From positions 31,314,153 to 31,378,152 of the forward strand of contig NC_035162.2 in NCBI RefSeq assembly GCF_001659605.2: DNA of 64,000 nt, written 5' to 3'. Of the stretch, positions 22,645-35,247 are shown piece after piece. The notes beneath the pieces were generated by a model. It did no database searches and was not told the DNA's origin. It worked only from the letters and a program-made list of their open reading frames with translations. Numbering within the stretch: position 1 is the stretch's first letter; the number at the start of each line of letters is the position of its first letter. The position numbers were made by a program, and so were the translations under genes. The DNA is from Manihot esculenta. Lineage: Eukaryota; Streptophyta; Magnoliopsida; Malpighiales; Euphorbiaceae.

Positions 22645-24956
22645 TGTAACGACCCGAAAATCGGACCGTTACCGGCGCTAGGATTCAGGTCGACTTAAGG
22701 CCGCCGGAACCCGTAGCAAGCCTACATACATCCTGTTTACCTGTTTAATCCCATACATGATCAACAAACATACATAAGAATTAAAAACTTTTCTTTTTCT
22801 TCATTCACCAAACTCAACCTGTGCATGCACTATATTCATCATATACATAAACATTAATCCCTCTGTGGGATTTCATCAAAGCCTCAATGGGCAATATATA
22901 TCCTGTGTTGAGTTGGTTCACATATACATCATAAAATAAGATCATGTACATACCAAGGGATTAACATATACTATGGTCAAGCACAACTCTATCCTCAATA
23001 ACATAATCACATAAACATAACTGTTCAAAACTTTACATTACATTCTTATCATTTGTCATGTCCACATACTCTAGCTATTACATACATATGACTTTTCTCT
23101 TCTTTTCTTCTCTATCAATCCCGTACCTGCAAACCTGGGGTTAGGGGAGAGGGGTGAGCTAAAAGCCCAGTGAGCAGAAACTAAAAACATTATATTAAAA
23201 GTCATGCTTTCATGGAATGCATCATATCACAGACAATCCACATCAAGGGTGAACCTGTCACCAATTAGTCCCAACATAGTCTCGTGCCAGGCCGTAGCAT
23301 GGGGTCCTGGTCTTCCTGTCATAACATACATAAAGTCTCGTGCCAGGCCGTAGCATGGGGTCCTGGTCTTCCTGTCATATCATATATAAAGCCTCGTGCC
23401 AGGCCGTAGCATGGGGTCCTGGTCTTCCTGTCATAACATATATAAAGTCTCGTGCCAGGCCGTAGCATGGGGTCCTGGTCTTCCTGTCATAACATACATA
23501 AAGTCTCGTGGACTAATTGGATCATACAGCATTCACCCACAACCACAAAATAAAATGCAATGCGACATATTCGTGAACTAATGCAATCAGCCTATCACAT
23601 GTCATCATGATGCATGAAACATGCTCAAAACATTTAATTGCTTGATTTAAAACATTAAGCTTGTTTCCACTCACCTCTGGCTAGCTCTGACCAGACACTG
23701 AAGCAGCTCACTCACTGCTGGGGTCCTCGGTTCCTCGGGTCCGAACCTACACAGGTGGACTCCAATGAGGGACCAAACATATATAAACACAACTCTAATA
23801 TATCCCCCAAAAACCCCCTAAAACATCATGAAAACATCACAGAAAATATGCATGAAATGGCTGAACAGGGCACCTTCGGCGGCACCTTCGGCGGCCGAAA
23901 GCCCCAGACAGAGACGAAACTCAGCTAGGTTCAGCGGCACCTTCGGCGGCCGAAAGTGCCAGACAGAGACGAAAGTCTCTTTTCGGGGGCACCTTCGGCA
24001 GCCGAAAGCTGCCTCCACAAGGGGGGGTTCGGCGGCCGAAACTCCCTTCGGCTGCCGAACCTGGTTTCTGCCAAACGGCAGAAACTTGGTTCAAATGAAC
24101 CTCCTGCCTCCCAAAACCATAAATCATGCATATTTCTCAACTAAAACACACATACAAGTTCCTAGGGGCCTCAAACATGCATATACCCCATCTACAACAC
24201 TTCATTCACACACAAACAAGCTACATTGCTCAAAAATCACAACTTAAACCCATAAACCTACACATGAACTAAACATGCCTTTAATCCCCAAAGATCTTCA
24301 TAAAACTTGTGTCAAGCATAAAAAGAGTTCAAGATCGACCCTTACCTCTTGAAGATCGAGAGTAGAGGCGATCTAACTTGGAGTTGGAAGAGATTTAGCT
24401 CCTTGGGTCTCCAAGCTCAAAACTTGCTCAAAACTCGATTCAAAAGCTTAAAAACTTCAAAGCAAGATGAAAACTTGTTAAAACCATGAAAGATCTAGAG
24501 GAAACACTCAAGATCGAGGGAGGAACGGTGGAGACTCACCTTGGCCGACAATGGGAGAGAAAAAGCTCGCCCGTGCGGACCAAGGGGACCCTTTTATAGT
24601 GGCTGGCCAGGCCACGTTCGGGGGCCGAATGTGCCTCCGCATCCATGCAATGTTCGGCGGCCGAACATAAGGTTCGGCGGCCGAACCTGCACTTCCCTCA
24701 CTTAGACTTTCGGGGGCCTAACGTGCCTCCCAAAGTCCATGCATGTTCGGCGGCCGAAAGTGAGTTTCGGCGGCCGAACCTGGGTTTTTCCTTAAAGAAT
24801 TTTCATGCAAAAAAACTTATTTAAAATCATACTTAAAACATTAAAATACATGAAAACATTTTATAAAAACATGCTTTTACCCTTCTAGAGGTTTCCGACA
24901 CCCAAATTCCACCGGACGGTAGGAATTCCGATACCGGAGTCTAGCCGGGTATTACA
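22645..24956 (-). mobile_element. Solo LTR of the Tekay family inside Tat gag
   Basis: 2,312 bp, TGTAAC...TATTACA, flanked by an exact 5-bp target duplication GCAGC (22640-22644 and 24957-24961) and no internal sequence. Solo LTRs form by recombination between the two LTRs of a full element. It carries the family palindromes, TATAAAA on the minus strand (plus-strand 24592-24598) and the CTTCAAGAG/GTAAG donor-like site near 24340-24352. It splits the gag frame of the Tat element. Confidence 0.95.
23281..23510. repeat. 56-bp minisatellite within the solo LTR
   Basis: Four near-identical units with a period of exactly 56 bp (CTCGTGCCAGGCCGTAGCAT at 23281, 23337, 23393 and 23449) and the start of a fifth at 23505. 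Related but differently sized repeats occupy the same part of the other Tekay LTRs. Confidence 0.9.
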
Positions 24957-24961
24957 GCAGC

Positions 24962-25837
24962 TAGGTTTTTAATTAGGGAATCCTTGAACTTGACGTTGCA
25001 TGTCCCTTTCTTTAAGACTTCACATGTTATCTCATGATTTAATTCCTCCACCTGTATTGCTTCTGCATTAAATTGTGAGATAAATCTCCTCAAAGACTCG
25101 CTCTCTCCTTGGCGGATCTTGCATAAGTCAGAGAAGAGCTTTTTAGGAGGTACACAAGTAATAAACCTGGATTTAAATAATATAGCGAATTGTATAAAGT
25201 TTTAAATTAAACATGGGCTCAGATGTTGGTACCATTTCTGAGCCAAATCTGTGAGTGTTGATAGGAACACTCGGCACAGCACGAAGTCGTTGACATTCTA
25301 AAGTTGCATGGTCATCCTGAAGACCGCCAGGTGACTCCTAGGATCTGCTGTCCTTCCATATTTGTCCTAACTCGGGAGTTTGAACTTAGCAGGGAAAGTC
25401 TTTACCAAGATCTCTTCTGAAAGAGGTGAGGCATCATCTATGCCATAGTCCTCTTCCTACTCCTTTTGGTACCTTTGAATAACCCGTACTAGCTTTCGGT
25501 CGACGTCTTTCGGAGCATCGTCTGAGGACTCTTCTTCCTCAAACTCGACCTTCCCTTTGGGTCGTGTCTAAATTGCCTCTGTCAAAGCCCTTATGGTATC
25601 AATGAAAGTTTCCTCCCTTTCCCTGGGAGCTATGAATGACGCCTCCCCCCGATATTTGTATTACTCGAGAGTAGCCTGCCACCTTTTGATTTACTAGAGC
25701 ATTTGCTCGTTGTTCAAGTTGTTGAGATTTGCTTCATCTACCATAGAGGGTATGTTTTCTCCACTGCCAGGAATGGAAGAAATGATAGTACCCACATTAG
25801 TAGCAACCTTAGCAGCAACTTGTGAACTGCCGGCCAT
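24962..25837 (-). pseudogene. Tat gag, N-terminal and capsid part
   Basis: Begins at ATG 25837 (MAGSSQVAAKV) with an early stop at 25694-25696. After an acidic linker the capsid-like Retrotrans_gag region (PF03732) is clear: FPAKFKLPS, DPRSHLAVFRMTMQL, LCRVFLSTLTDLAQKWYQHL, then RQGESESLRRFISQFNAEAIQV and VKFKDSLIKNL. At least five in-frame stops. The frame resumes beyond the solo LTR as KYIRLDDRV-ALREDKK. Broken both by point mutation and by the insertion. Confidence 0.8.
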
Positions 25838-25930
25838 TTCGAGAAAGAGAAAAGAAAGATTTCTTTTTAAGAGAAAGAGGATAAGAGACCGATTTTAATC
25901 CATATGAATCAGGGGGAATTCAATGGATTT

Positions 25931-25947
25931 TCGGCAACGGAACCAAA
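25931..25947 (-). other. Tat element primer-binding site region
   Basis: On the minus strand TTTGGTTCCGTTGCCGA directly follows the inner end of the 5' LTR. It occupies the position, and has the TTTGG(T)-CCGT look, of the primer site in other Tat elements. I cannot assign the tRNA. Confidence 0.55.
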
Positions 25948-26034
25948 TTATGTGCCTGAAATAGAGTTGTATTGTGATTGTTTAATCCTGTAAGAAAGAG
26001 AATGTGAGGTGGTTGACGCTTATGGTAGCCACTC
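25948..26034 (-). repeat. Tat element 5' LTR, inner part
   Basis: 87 bp aligning with 18525 onward of the 3' LTR. The last five bases (CACTC, 26030-26034) are the target duplicated by Tekay-2. Confidence 0.82.
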
Positions 26035-28260
26035 TGTAACGCCCCGAAAATCCGGACCGCTACCGGCGCTAGGGTCCGGGTCGACTTAAGGCCGCCGGGA
26101 CCCGTAGCAAGCCTGACATATAACCTGTAAACCTGTATAATCCCATACATGATCAACAACATGCATAAAAATTAAAACTTTTCTTCATACAAACTGCCAT
26201 CTACTAACTCAACCTGTGCATACTCTGAACATATACATAACATAGTCCCTCTGTGGGACCTCATCAAGCCTTAAAGGCAAAACAACCTGTGTTGAGTCAG
26301 TTTACATAAACATCATAACATAAGATCATGCATATACAAAAGGGATTAACAATACATTATGGTCAAGCACAACTCTATCCTCAATAACCTCATTACATAA
26401 CATCCTGAATATTTTTACATTTCATCATAACACAATTGTCATGTCCACAAACTAACTATTACATACATATGACTTTTTCTCGTCTTGCCTTCTCTATCTA
26501 TCTCGTACCTGCAAACCTGGGGTTAGGGGAGAGGGGTGAGCTAGATGCCCAGTGAGTAGAACTATAAAAGAAAATATTTAAAACATGCTATCGTGAAATG
26601 CGTCACTGCACAAACATATCACACCACGGATGGACTGATTCAAAAATCCCTCAACTCCATGCCCGGCCCTATTATGGGCACCACAGGACTTCGTATTGCC
26701 CGGCCCTATTATGGGCACCACAGGACTTCGTACTCGGAGTTATTGCCCGGCCCTATTATGGGCACCACAGGACTTCGTATTGCCCGGCCCTATTATGGGC
26801 ACCACAGGACTTCGTATATAGAAGGCTAATGAATCATCCTAATGTCCATCCACTATCATCTATCACAACAATACAATGCGGCATAGTCGTGAATTCTAAT
26901 GCAAACAACCTGTAATATGATCATGATGCATGAAGCATGATAAAAGCATTTCATTTCTTAATTTAAAAAGGTTAAGTTTAGTTCCACTCACCTCTGGCTG
27001 ACTCTGACAAACTCTGTAGCAGCTGGCTCACTGCTGGGGTCCTTGGTTCCTCGGGTCCGAACCTACACAGGTGGACTCCAATGAGGGACCAAACATACAT
27101 AAACATAACTCTATTACATTCCCCAAAAACCCCCTAAAACATCCTGAAAAAAATCACATAGAGATATGCATGAAATGGCTGAACAGGGCACTTTCGGCGG
27201 CACCTTCAGCGGCCGAAAGTCCCAAATAGAGACGAAACTCAGGTAGGTTCGGCGGCACCTTCGGCGGCCGAAAGTCCCAGACAGAGACGAAAGTCTCTTT
27301 TCGGGGGCAACTTCGGCAGCCGAAAGGCCTGCCTCCCCAGCCATGTTCGGCGGCCGAAAGTGCCTTCGGCTGCCGAACCTGGTTTTTGCCAAAGGGCAGA
27401 AACTTGGCTCCTTTGTGCATTTTCGCCTCCAAACTCACCAATCATGCATATATCTCAACCAAATCATGCATACAAGTTCCTAGGGGCCTCAAAACATCAA
27501 ATACCCCAACTACAACACCTCAAACATACTCAAACAAGTCACATTGTTCAAAACATCAATATTAACCCCTAAACTCAACATATACCCTAACATGCATTTC
27601 TACCCATAGATCTTGCATAAAACTTACTTAAAACATATAAGGAGCTTAAGATCGGCCCTTACCTCTTGAAGATCGAGAGGGAGACGACCTAAACTTGGAG
27701 ATCCACGAAAATGAGCTCCTGAGTTCCCAAAGCTCCAAAACTTGGTTTAAATGTTCAAAACTTGCAATGTGAGTTTAAAACTTAAGAAAAATGGAAGAGA
27801 TTTGGAGGAAGAGCACAAGAGTTGCAAAGGGAAGGTCGGAAGCTTGCTGTGGCCGAAAATGGGAGAAAGCTCGCCCATTTCGGCTAAGTGCCCCATTTAT
27901 AGGTGGCTGGCCAGGCCACGTTCGGGGGCCGAATGTGCCTCCGCATCCATGCAATGTTCGGCGGCCGAACTTGACTTTCGGCGGCCGAACCTGAACTTCC
28001 CTAACTCATGCTTTCGGGGGCCTAACGTGCCTCCAAAACGCATGCATGTTCGGCGGCCGAACTTGACTTTCGGCGGCCGAACCTGGGTTTTCCTCCAAGG
28101 ACTTTTCATGTAAAAAACTCATTTAGTTTCATACTTTAAAACCATTAAAAACATGAAAACATTTTATGAAAGCATGGTTCTACCCTTCTAGAGGTCTCCG
28201 ACATCCGAGATTCCACCGGACGGTAGGAATTCCGATACCGGAGTCTAGCCGGGTATTACA
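26035..28260 (-). repeat. Tekay-2 3' LTR
   Basis: 2,226 bp. TATAAAT on the minus strand at 27895-27901. A tandem set of four units (GCCCGGCCCTATTATGGGCA, with CACCACAGGACTTCGTA) lies at 26661-26817. Eight TTCGGC-N-GCCGAA palindromes occur between about 27190 and 28085. Confidence 0.95.
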
Positions 28261-28297
28261 TTCTCCCCCCCTTAAGAACATTCGTCCCCGAATGTTC
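28261..28297 (-). other. Tekay-2 polypurine tract and hairpin
   Basis: AAGGGGGGGAGAA on the minus strand abuts the 3' LTR, preceded by the perfect 9-bp-stem hairpin GAACATTCG-GGGA-CGAATGTTC (28276-28297). Confidence 0.8.
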
Positions 28298-28385
28298 CTC
28301 AACTAGTACATGCATATCATGAAACGTAACATACATACAAGGCACATAAACACATAGGGATCTAACCTTAAAAGAGATGAGGGTA

Positions 28386-31300
28386 CTACTGGAGCATAGA
28401 CTCCCATGTCTCCCAAGTGCATTCTTCCAAGTTGTGGTGGTTCCACAGGACTTTCACCATCGGGATTTCCTTGTTTCTTAACTTTCTGATCTGGGTGTCT
28501 ATGATCCGCACTGGCTGTTCAACATAGGTGAGATCCTCTTGGACCTCCACATCAGGCTCACTAAGAACCTTGCTCGGATCTGACACAAACTTCCTCAACA
28601 TTGAAACATGGAAAACCGGATGGATTCTTTCCATCGAAGCAGGTAAATCCAGCTTGTACGACACATTCCCAATCTTTTGCAAGATTTCAAAGGGTCCGAT
28701 GTATCGTGGGGCTAGTTTACCTTTCTTCCCGAAGCGAACCACTCCCTTCATTGGGGACACCTTGAGCAATACCAGATCCCCCTCCTGAAACTCTAACTGT
28801 CTTCGGCGGACGTCTGCATAGCTCTTCTGTCTGCTTGCAGCAGTCTTGATTCTTTCTCTGATTATGGGTACCACCCTGCTGGTGATCTCTACTAACTCAG
28901 GCCCTGCCAAGGCCTTTTCTCCAACTTCCTCCCAGCAAACAGGTGATCTGCACTTCCTTCCATACAAAGCTTCATATGGAGCCATCCCGATGCTAGCATG
29001 ATGGCTGTTGTTGTAGGCAAACTCCACCAAAGGTAGATGCTGCCTCCAAGAACCGCCAAAGTCTAGCACACACATTCTGAGCATATCCTCGATAGTCTGG
29101 ATGGTCCTTTCTGACTGTCCATCAGTCTGGGGGTGGAAGGCAGTACTGAAATCCAACCTAGTACCCATGGCATTCTGCAGACTCCGCCAAAACCTGGAGG
29201 TGAACTGGGGCCCTCTATCTGACACTATTGAAACAGGAACCCCATGCAGCCTGACGACCTCATCCACATATACCTGCGCCAACTTGTCCACAGAGTAGCC
29301 ACTCCTGACAGGAATGAAGTGAGCAGATTTGGTGAGTCTGTCCACAATCACCCATATGGAGTCCACTCTGTTGGACGTCGCCGGTAACCCCACTACGAAG
29401 TCCATAGCTATATTCTCCCATTTCCACTCTGGAATAGGTAGCGGGTTAAGCATTCCAGCCGGCTTCTGATGTTCCAGCTTCACCCTCTGACATATTTCGC
29501 AGGCGGACACAAACTGTGCCACTTCTTTCTTCATCGCTGGCCACCAATAAACTTTCTTTAAATCTTGATACATCTTGGTGGCTCCGGGGTGAATGCTGTA
29601 TCTTGCATTATGAGCTTCCCTCATAATGTCTCCTTTTAGCCCAATGTCATCTGGTACACATAGTCTGCTCCCATAGCGGAGGATCCCCTTACTGTCGAAT
29701 CTGAACTCGCTATCATTGCCGGACTGAACAGTCCTGGCAATCTTCACTAACTCCGGGTCCTCATGCTGTTTCTGAGCCACCTGCTCCAGAAACACGGGTG
29801 CTACTCTCATCTGGGCCACTAAGGCACCTGTACCAGACAACTCCAACTGTAGACCTTCCTCAATGAGCTTGTAAAACTCCTTTACCACTGGTCTCCTCTC
29901 TGCCGCGATGTGGGATAGACTGCCTAGTGACTTCCGGCTTAGGGCGTCTGCCACGACATTCGCCTTACCCGGATGATACTGAATCTTGCAATCATAGTCA
30001 CTCAGCAGCTCTACCCACCTCCTCTGCCTCAGATTCAGATCCCTCTGACTCAAGATGTACTGCAGGCTCTTATGATTTGTAAAGATCTCACATTTCACCC
30101 CATAGAGGTAATGCCTCCACATCTTGAGTGCAAAGATTACTGCTGCCATCTCAAGGTCATGTGTGGGGTAATTCAACTCATGCTTCTTCAGCTGCCTAGA
30201 AGCGTAAGCGATCACCCTCTCATTCTGCATCAGTACACAACCCAGTCCCACACGGGACGCATCACAAAAGACTGTAAAGTCCTCATCACTAGATGGCAGA
30301 GCTAACACTGGTGCTGAAGTCAACCTCTTCTTAAGCTCTTCGAAACTCTCCTCGCACTGGTCGGTCCACAGAAACTTCTGATTCTTCCTGGTTAGTCTGG
30401 TCAGAGGAGCTGCTATCTTTGAGAAGTCCTGAACGAACCTCCTGTAGTAACCTGCCAAACCCAAGAAACTTCTAATCTCTGTCACTGATGTGGGTCTAGG
30501 CCAGTTAGCCACAGTTTCTGTCTTCTTGGGATCTACCTCAATACCATTCTCTGACACTACATGCCCCAAGAACGAAATGCTCCTCAGCCAGAACTCACAT
30601 TTAGAGAACTTGGCATACAAGCCATGTTCCCTCAAAGTCTGCAAGACCAACCGCAGATGATGGGCATGCTCCTCTGCATTCCTGGAATACACCAAGATAT
30701 CATCTATGAAGACAATAACGAAGTGATCCAGGTACTGGCTAAACACTCTGTTCATGAGATCCATGAATGCTGCAGGGGCGTTAGTTAACCCGAACGGCAT
30801 CACAAGGAACTCAAAATGCCCATATCTGGTCCTGAAAGCCGTCTTTGGCACATCCTCATCCCTTATCCTTAGCTGATGGTACCCCGATCTTAGATCTATT
30901 TTGGAGAAACAACCCGCTCCGGCTAGCTGGTCGAATAGATCATCGATCCTAGGCAATGGGTACCTATTCTTGGTAGTGACTTTGTTCAACTGCCTGTAGT
31001 CGATACAAAGTCTAAGGGATCCATCCTTCTTCCTCACAAACAAGACCGGAGCACCCCAAGGTGAGGTACTCTGTCGGATGAAACCCTTTTCTACCAGCTC
31101 TTGCAATTGCTCTTTCAACTCCTTTAACTCGGCTGGAGCCATCCTGTAGGGAGGGATAGAGATCGGTCTAGTTCCAGGCATCAACTCTATCTCGAACTCT
31201 ATCTCCCTAGCAGGTGGTAAACCTGGAAGCTCATCAGGAAAGACATCCTGAAACTCTCTGACAACTGGCACCGAGGCCGGCTCCCTGACCTGACTGTCTA

Positions 31301-33380
31301 GCTCTCTCACATGAGCTAAGTACCCCTGACATCCCTTCCTAAGCAACCTACGAGCTTGAAGAGCTGATATCAGACCTCTAGGTGTGCCCCTCTTGTCTCC
31401 TCTGAAGACGACCTCTGACCCGTTCTGATCTCTGAATTTGACTACCTTGTCTCTGCAGTCCAAGGTAGCACCATGGGTAGATAGCCAATCCATCCCTAGA
31501 ATGACGTCAAAGTCTGTCAAATCTAGAACCACAAGGTCGGCGGAGAGGCATCTTCCCTCAATAAAAACTGGACTGTACTGGCAGACTGACACTGCCACTG
31601 ACGGGTCACACTTGGGTCCACTGACCCATAGGGGACACTCTAACCCAGAGACTATCAGACCTAACCTCTCAACGGCTCTCGGAGCAATAAATGAATGAGA
31701 TGCACCCGGGTCCATTAATGCATACACATCAGAACACCCAATGACGAGATTACCTGACACCACGGTGTTGGATGTGTTAGCCTCCTGCTGTGTCATGGTG
31801 AAGATCCTGGCTGGAGCTGATGGACCTTCACCTCGGGAACCAGAAGAAGAGGCTGCCCCTCTCCCTCTACCTCTGCCACTGCCCTGAGTCGTGGCTGGAA
31901 CTGCTGGCTGTGCCACACTACCAGAAGCTGTCTGCTGGGGCTGGCCTATAAAAGGCGCTCTAGGACAATCCCGAGCTATGTGTCCCTCCTGTCCACATCT
32001 GAAACATGCATTAGTCCCAGCTCGACACACTCCCCTGTGTGGTCTTCCACATCTCTGGCATTCTGTACCATCTGAGCCTGAGCTCGAGCCACCGCCAAAT
32101 CTCAGACCGGATTTCAACTTGTTCCAAAACTTATTCTTCTTCGGCTTCTTGGTGGTGCTATCCCACCTCTTCTTACCTGAACTCTGAGAAGAGAAACCTG
32201 GTCCTCCTCTGCTTGGGGTCTTAACCCCTGAAGACTGGGTCACTGACTGCTTCACTGACCCCTCAACTATAGCACTTGCCTCCATTCTTCGAGCCATATC
32301 CACCACAGTGTGGAAACTTTCTCTCTCAGCTGACTGAACCAACGAGGAGTACCTGGAATGCAGCTTCATAACATATTTCTTGGCTTTCTTCGTATCTGAA
32401 TCTAGAGCTTGCCCTGAAAAAGGCAATAGCTCCAAGAATTTATCCGTGAACTCCTCTACACTCATGTGCTCTGACTGCCTCAGTTGCTCAAACTCAATCA
32501 TTTTCAGTTCTCTAGAACTGTCTGGAAAAGCCCATCCAGCGAACTCATTTGCAAATTCCTCCCATGTCATACCGTCTAGTCTCGGGTCCACATAACACTT
32601 GAACCATTCTCGTGCCTTCTTGCACTTTAAAGTGAACCCTGCCATCTGAATGGCCCTGCTGTCACTTGCCCCTAGCTCATCAGTTATTGTCTTCACTACT
32701 CTCAGATACTCAAAGGGGTCATCCCCTGACTTGTATTTGGGAGCATCTAGCTTGAGGTAATCTGTCATCTTTACCTTGCTCCCATCGACTGAGCTAGGTC
32801 TAGGAGGTTGAGTAACTGGGGCTGCTGGTTCTGTAGGTGGTGGAGGTGGAGGTGCAGCATTCCCCGAGGCGGGGTTTGCCGGGTTTGGATAGAAGGGTGA
32901 GGGTGGATAAGCTGGGTACTGTGTATAGGGTGGATAGAAAGGTGGATAAGGCATGTAGGTAGGGTAGGGGTTAAAGCTGGAGTAATCCGATGTACCTCCC
33001 ATCGGATACCCTGAACCCTGTGGGAAGGGTGGATAATGGGGTGGAAAACCATACCCCGAGGCCTGAACGCCTCCCTGTGACTCCCCTGTCCCTTCTTCCT
33101 GCATGCTCACATCCAGGTTCCCATCCCTCCTCTGATCCTCTTCCATAACCTCCCTCACATCTGAAGAACTTCCTCCTCTATTTGTCCCCCTTCTACTAGC
33201 ATCAAAAGACCTTCTAGGGTCCCTTGACACTCTCTCTCTGTTGGCTCTAAAAGACATTGCCCTAGGCAATGTAGGAGGACGGGCGCTCGTGCCCTCATCC
33301 TCAGGTGGCACTCCAGTCAATCGCGCAGATCGACGAGTTCCTCTCATCCTATTCTCTGAAAAACAGCTCATAACAAGCAA
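28386..33380 (-). CDS. Tekay-2 Gag-Pol polyprotein
   Basis: One frame of 1,664 codons. The likely start is the Met of [10 protein letters not shown] (about 33344), shared with Tekay-3; the earlier Met at 33380 lies upstream of a probable splice acceptor. Gag: acidic and Pro/Tyr-rich N-terminal region, then a capsid-like domain ([28 protein letters not shown]) and two zinc knuckles ([26 protein letters not shown]). Pol: protease DPGASHSF, reverse transcriptase FIDD near residue 890, RNase H, integrase with HHCC and D,D35E, chromodomain-like tail. Oddities: the RNase H motif reads FTNHKSL, with AAT at 30077-30075 (about residue 1102) where both siblings have Asp; and a CAG to TAG change at 28388-28386 ends the protein six residues before its siblings. 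The product would form virus-like particles that copy RNA into DNA in the cytoplasm and insert it in nuclear chromatin. Confidence 0.93.
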   Translation of the reverse strand: MLVMSCFSENRMRGTRRSARLTGVPPEDEGTSARPPTLPRAMSFRANRERVSRDPRRSFDASRRGTNRGGSSSDVREVMEEDQRRDGNLDVSMQEEGTGESQGGVQASGYGFPPHYPPFPQGSGYPMGGTSDYSSFNPYPTYMPYPPFYPPYTQYPAYPPSPFYPNPANPASGNAAPPPPPPTEPAAPVTQPPRPSSVDGSKVKMTDYLKLDAPKYKSGDDPFEYLRVVKTITDELGASDSRAIQMAGFTLKCKKAREWFKCYVDPRLDGMTWEEFANEFAGWAFPDSSRELKMIEFEQLRQSEHMSVEEFTDKFLELLPFSGQALDSDTKKAKKYVMKLHSRYSSLVQSAERESFHTVVDMARRMEASAIVEGSVKQSVTQSSGVKTPSRGGPGFSSQSSGKKRWDSTTKKPKKNKFWNKLKSGLRFGGGSSSGSDGTECQRCGRPHRGVCRAGTNACFRCGQEGHIARDCPRAPFIGQPQQTASGSVAQPAVPATTQGSGRGRGRGAASSSGSRGEGPSAPARIFTMTQQEANTSNTVVSGNLVIGCSDVYALMDPGASHSFIAPRAVERLGLIVSGLECPLWVSGPKCDPSVAVSVCQYSPVFIEGRCLSADLVVLDLTDFDVILGMDWLSTHGATLDCRDKVVKFRDQNGSEVVFRGDKRGTPRGLISALQARRLLRKGCQGYLAHVRELDSQVREPASVPVVREFQDVFPDELPGLPPAREIEFEIELMPGTRPISIPPYRMAPAELKELKEQLQELVEKGFIRQSTSPWGAPVLFVRKKDGSLRLCIDYRQLNKVTTKNRYPLPRIDDLFDQLAGAGCFSKIDLRSGYHQLRIRDEDVPKTAFRTRYGHFEFLVMPFGLTNAPAAFMDLMNRVFSQYLDHFVIVFIDDILVYSRNAEEHAHHLRLVLQTLREHGLYAKFSKCEFWLRSISFLGHVVSENGIEVDPKKTETVANWPRPTSVTEIRSFLGLAGYYRRFVQDFSKIAAPLTRLTRKNQKFLWTDQCEESFEELKKRLTSAPVLALPSSDEDFTVFCDASRVGLGCVLMQNERVIAYASRQLKKHELNYPTHDLEMAAVIFALKMWRHYLYGVKCEIFTNHKSLQYILSQRDLNLRQRRWVELLSDYDCKIQYHPGKANVVADALSRKSLGSLSHIAAERRPVVKEFYKLIEEGLQLELSGTGALVAQMRVAPVFLEQVAQKQHEDPELVKIARTVQSGNDSEFRFDSKGILRYGSRLCVPDDIGLKGDIMREAHNARYSIHPGATKMYQDLKKVYWWPAMKKEVAQFVSACEICQRVKLEHQKPAGMLNPLPIPEWKWENIAMDFVVGLPATSNRVDSIWVIVDRLTKSAHFIPVRSGYSVDKLAQVYVDEVVRLHGVPVSIVSDRGPQFTSRFWRSLQNAMGTRLDFSTAFHPQTDGQSERTIQTIEDMLRMCVLDFGGSWRQHLPLVEFAYNNSHHASIGMAPYEALYGRKCRSPVCWEEVGEKALAGPELVEITSRVVPIIRERIKTAASRQKSYADVRRRQLEFQEGDLVLLKVSPMKGVVRFGKKGKLAPRYIGPFEILQKIGNVSYKLDLPASMERIHPVFHVSMLRKFVSDPSKVLSEPDVEVQEDLTYVEQPVRIIDTQIRKLRNKEIPMVKVLWNHHNLEECTWETWESMLQ

Positions 33381-35247
33381 ACATTAGCATCATATGGTTC
33401 ATGTGGGCACACATGAACCCTCATCACATACATCACATAGCTTAGCATATCATCAATGCACATGTACAAAATCATGGCATTTCACATCATCATGCAAGAC
33501 AGGACTCAACATCCTATCCTAGTGGACATGACCTTTCCTATTGTGCTTGACCTTCTATAACATCTATGAGCCCGACACTCTAGGTCCGACCATATGAACC
33601 TAGGGCTCTGATACCATTCTGTAACGCCCCGGAAATCCGGACCGCTACCGGCGCTAGGGTCCGGGTCGACTTAAGGCCGCCGGGACCCGTAGCAAGCCTG
33701 ACATATAACCTGTAAACCTGTATAATCCCATACATGATCAACAACATGCATAAAAATTAAAACTTTTCTTCATACAAACTGCCATCTACTAACTCAACCT
33801 GTGCATACTCTGAACATATACATAACATAGTCCCTCTGTGGGACCTCATCAAGCCTTAAAGGCAAAACAACCTGTGTTGAGTCAGTTTACATAAACATCA
33901 TAACATAAGATCATGCATATACAAAAGGGATTAACAATACATTATGGTCAAGCACAACTCTATCCTCAATAACCTCATTACATAACATCCTGAATATTTT
34001 TACATTTCATCATAACACAATTGTCATGTCCACAAACTAACTATTACATACATATGACTTTTTCTCGTCTTGCCTTCTCTATCTATCCCGTACCTGCAAA
34101 CCTGGGGTTAGGGGAGAGGGGTGAGCTAGATGCCCAGTGAGTAGAACTATAAAAGAAAATATTTAAAACATGCTATCGTGAAATGCGTCACTGCACAAAC
34201 ATATCACACCACGGATGGACTGATTCAAAAATCCCTCAACTCCATGCCCGGCCCTATTATGGGCACCACAGGACTTCGTATTGCCCGGCCCTATTATGGG
34301 CACCACAGGACTTCGTACTCGGAGTTATTGCCCGGCCCTATTATGGGCACCACAGGACTTCGTATTGCCCGGCCCTATTATGGGCACCACAGGACTTCGT
34401 ATATAGAAGGCTAATGAATCATCCTAATGTCCATCCACTATCATCTATCACAACAATACAATGCGGCATAGTCGTGAATTCTAATGCAAACAACCTGTAA
34501 TATGATCATGATGCATGAAGCATGATAAAAGCATTTCATTTCTTAATTTAAAAAGGTTAAGTTTAGTTCCACTCACCTCTGGCTGACTCTGACAAACTCT
34601 GTAGCAGCTGGCTCACTGCTGGGGTCCTTGGTTCCTCGGGTCCGAACCTACACAGGTGGACTCCAATGAGGGACCAAACATACATAAACATAACTCTATT
34701 ACATTCCCCAAAAACCCCCTAAAACATCCTGAAAAAAATCACATAGAGATATGCATGAAATGGCTGAACAGGGCACTTTCGGCGGCACCTTCGGCGGCCG
34801 AAAGTCCCAAACAGAGACGAAACTCAGGTAGGTTCGGCGGCACCTTCGGCGGCCGAAAGTCCCAGACAGAGACGAAAGTCTCTTTTCGGGGGCAACTTCG
34901 GCAGCCGAAAGGCCTGCCTCCCCAGCCATGTTCGGCGGCCGAAAGTGCCTTCGGCTGCCGAACCTGGTTTCTGCCAAAGGGCAGAAACTTGGCTCCTTTG
35001 TGCATTTTCGCCTCCAAACTCACCAATCATGCATATATCTCAACCAAATCATGCATACAAGTTCCTAGGGGCCTCAAAACATCAAATACCCCAACTACAA
35101 CACCTCAAACATACTCAAACAAGTCACATTGTTCAAAACATCAATATTAACCCCTAAACTCAACATATACCCTAACATGCATTTCTACCCATAGATCTTG
35201 CATAAAACTTACTTAAAACATATAAGGAGCTTAAGATCGGCCCTTAC
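33356..35247 (-). other. Candidate leader intron of Tekay-2
   Basis: Donor: CTTCAAGAG/GTAAGGG within the 5' LTR (GT at 35247-35246). Acceptor: GAGCTGTTTTTCAG just before the gag start (AG at 33357-33356). The donor motif is conserved in every Tekay LTR in the window and the acceptor motif CTGTTTTTCAG in every gag leader. Splicing would delete the rest of the LTR, the primer site and many upstream ATGs. Prediction only. Confidence 0.45.
33605..33616 (-). other. Tekay-2 primer-binding site (initiator tRNA-Met)
   Basis: TGGTATCAGAGC on the minus strand, three bases (GAA) from the end of the 5' LTR. This is the standard complement to the 3' end of plant initiator tRNA-Met. Confidence 0.93.

Noticed and set aside
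26661..26817. CRISPR-like regularly spaced repeats
   Set aside because: The units are contiguous minisatellite copies inside an LTR of a plant retrotransposon; there are no unique spacers and no cas genes.
33605..33616. Possible tRNA-related gene at TGGTATCAGAGC sites
   Set aside because: Only 12 bases, placed next to LTRs: these are primer-binding sites complementary to initiator tRNA-Met.
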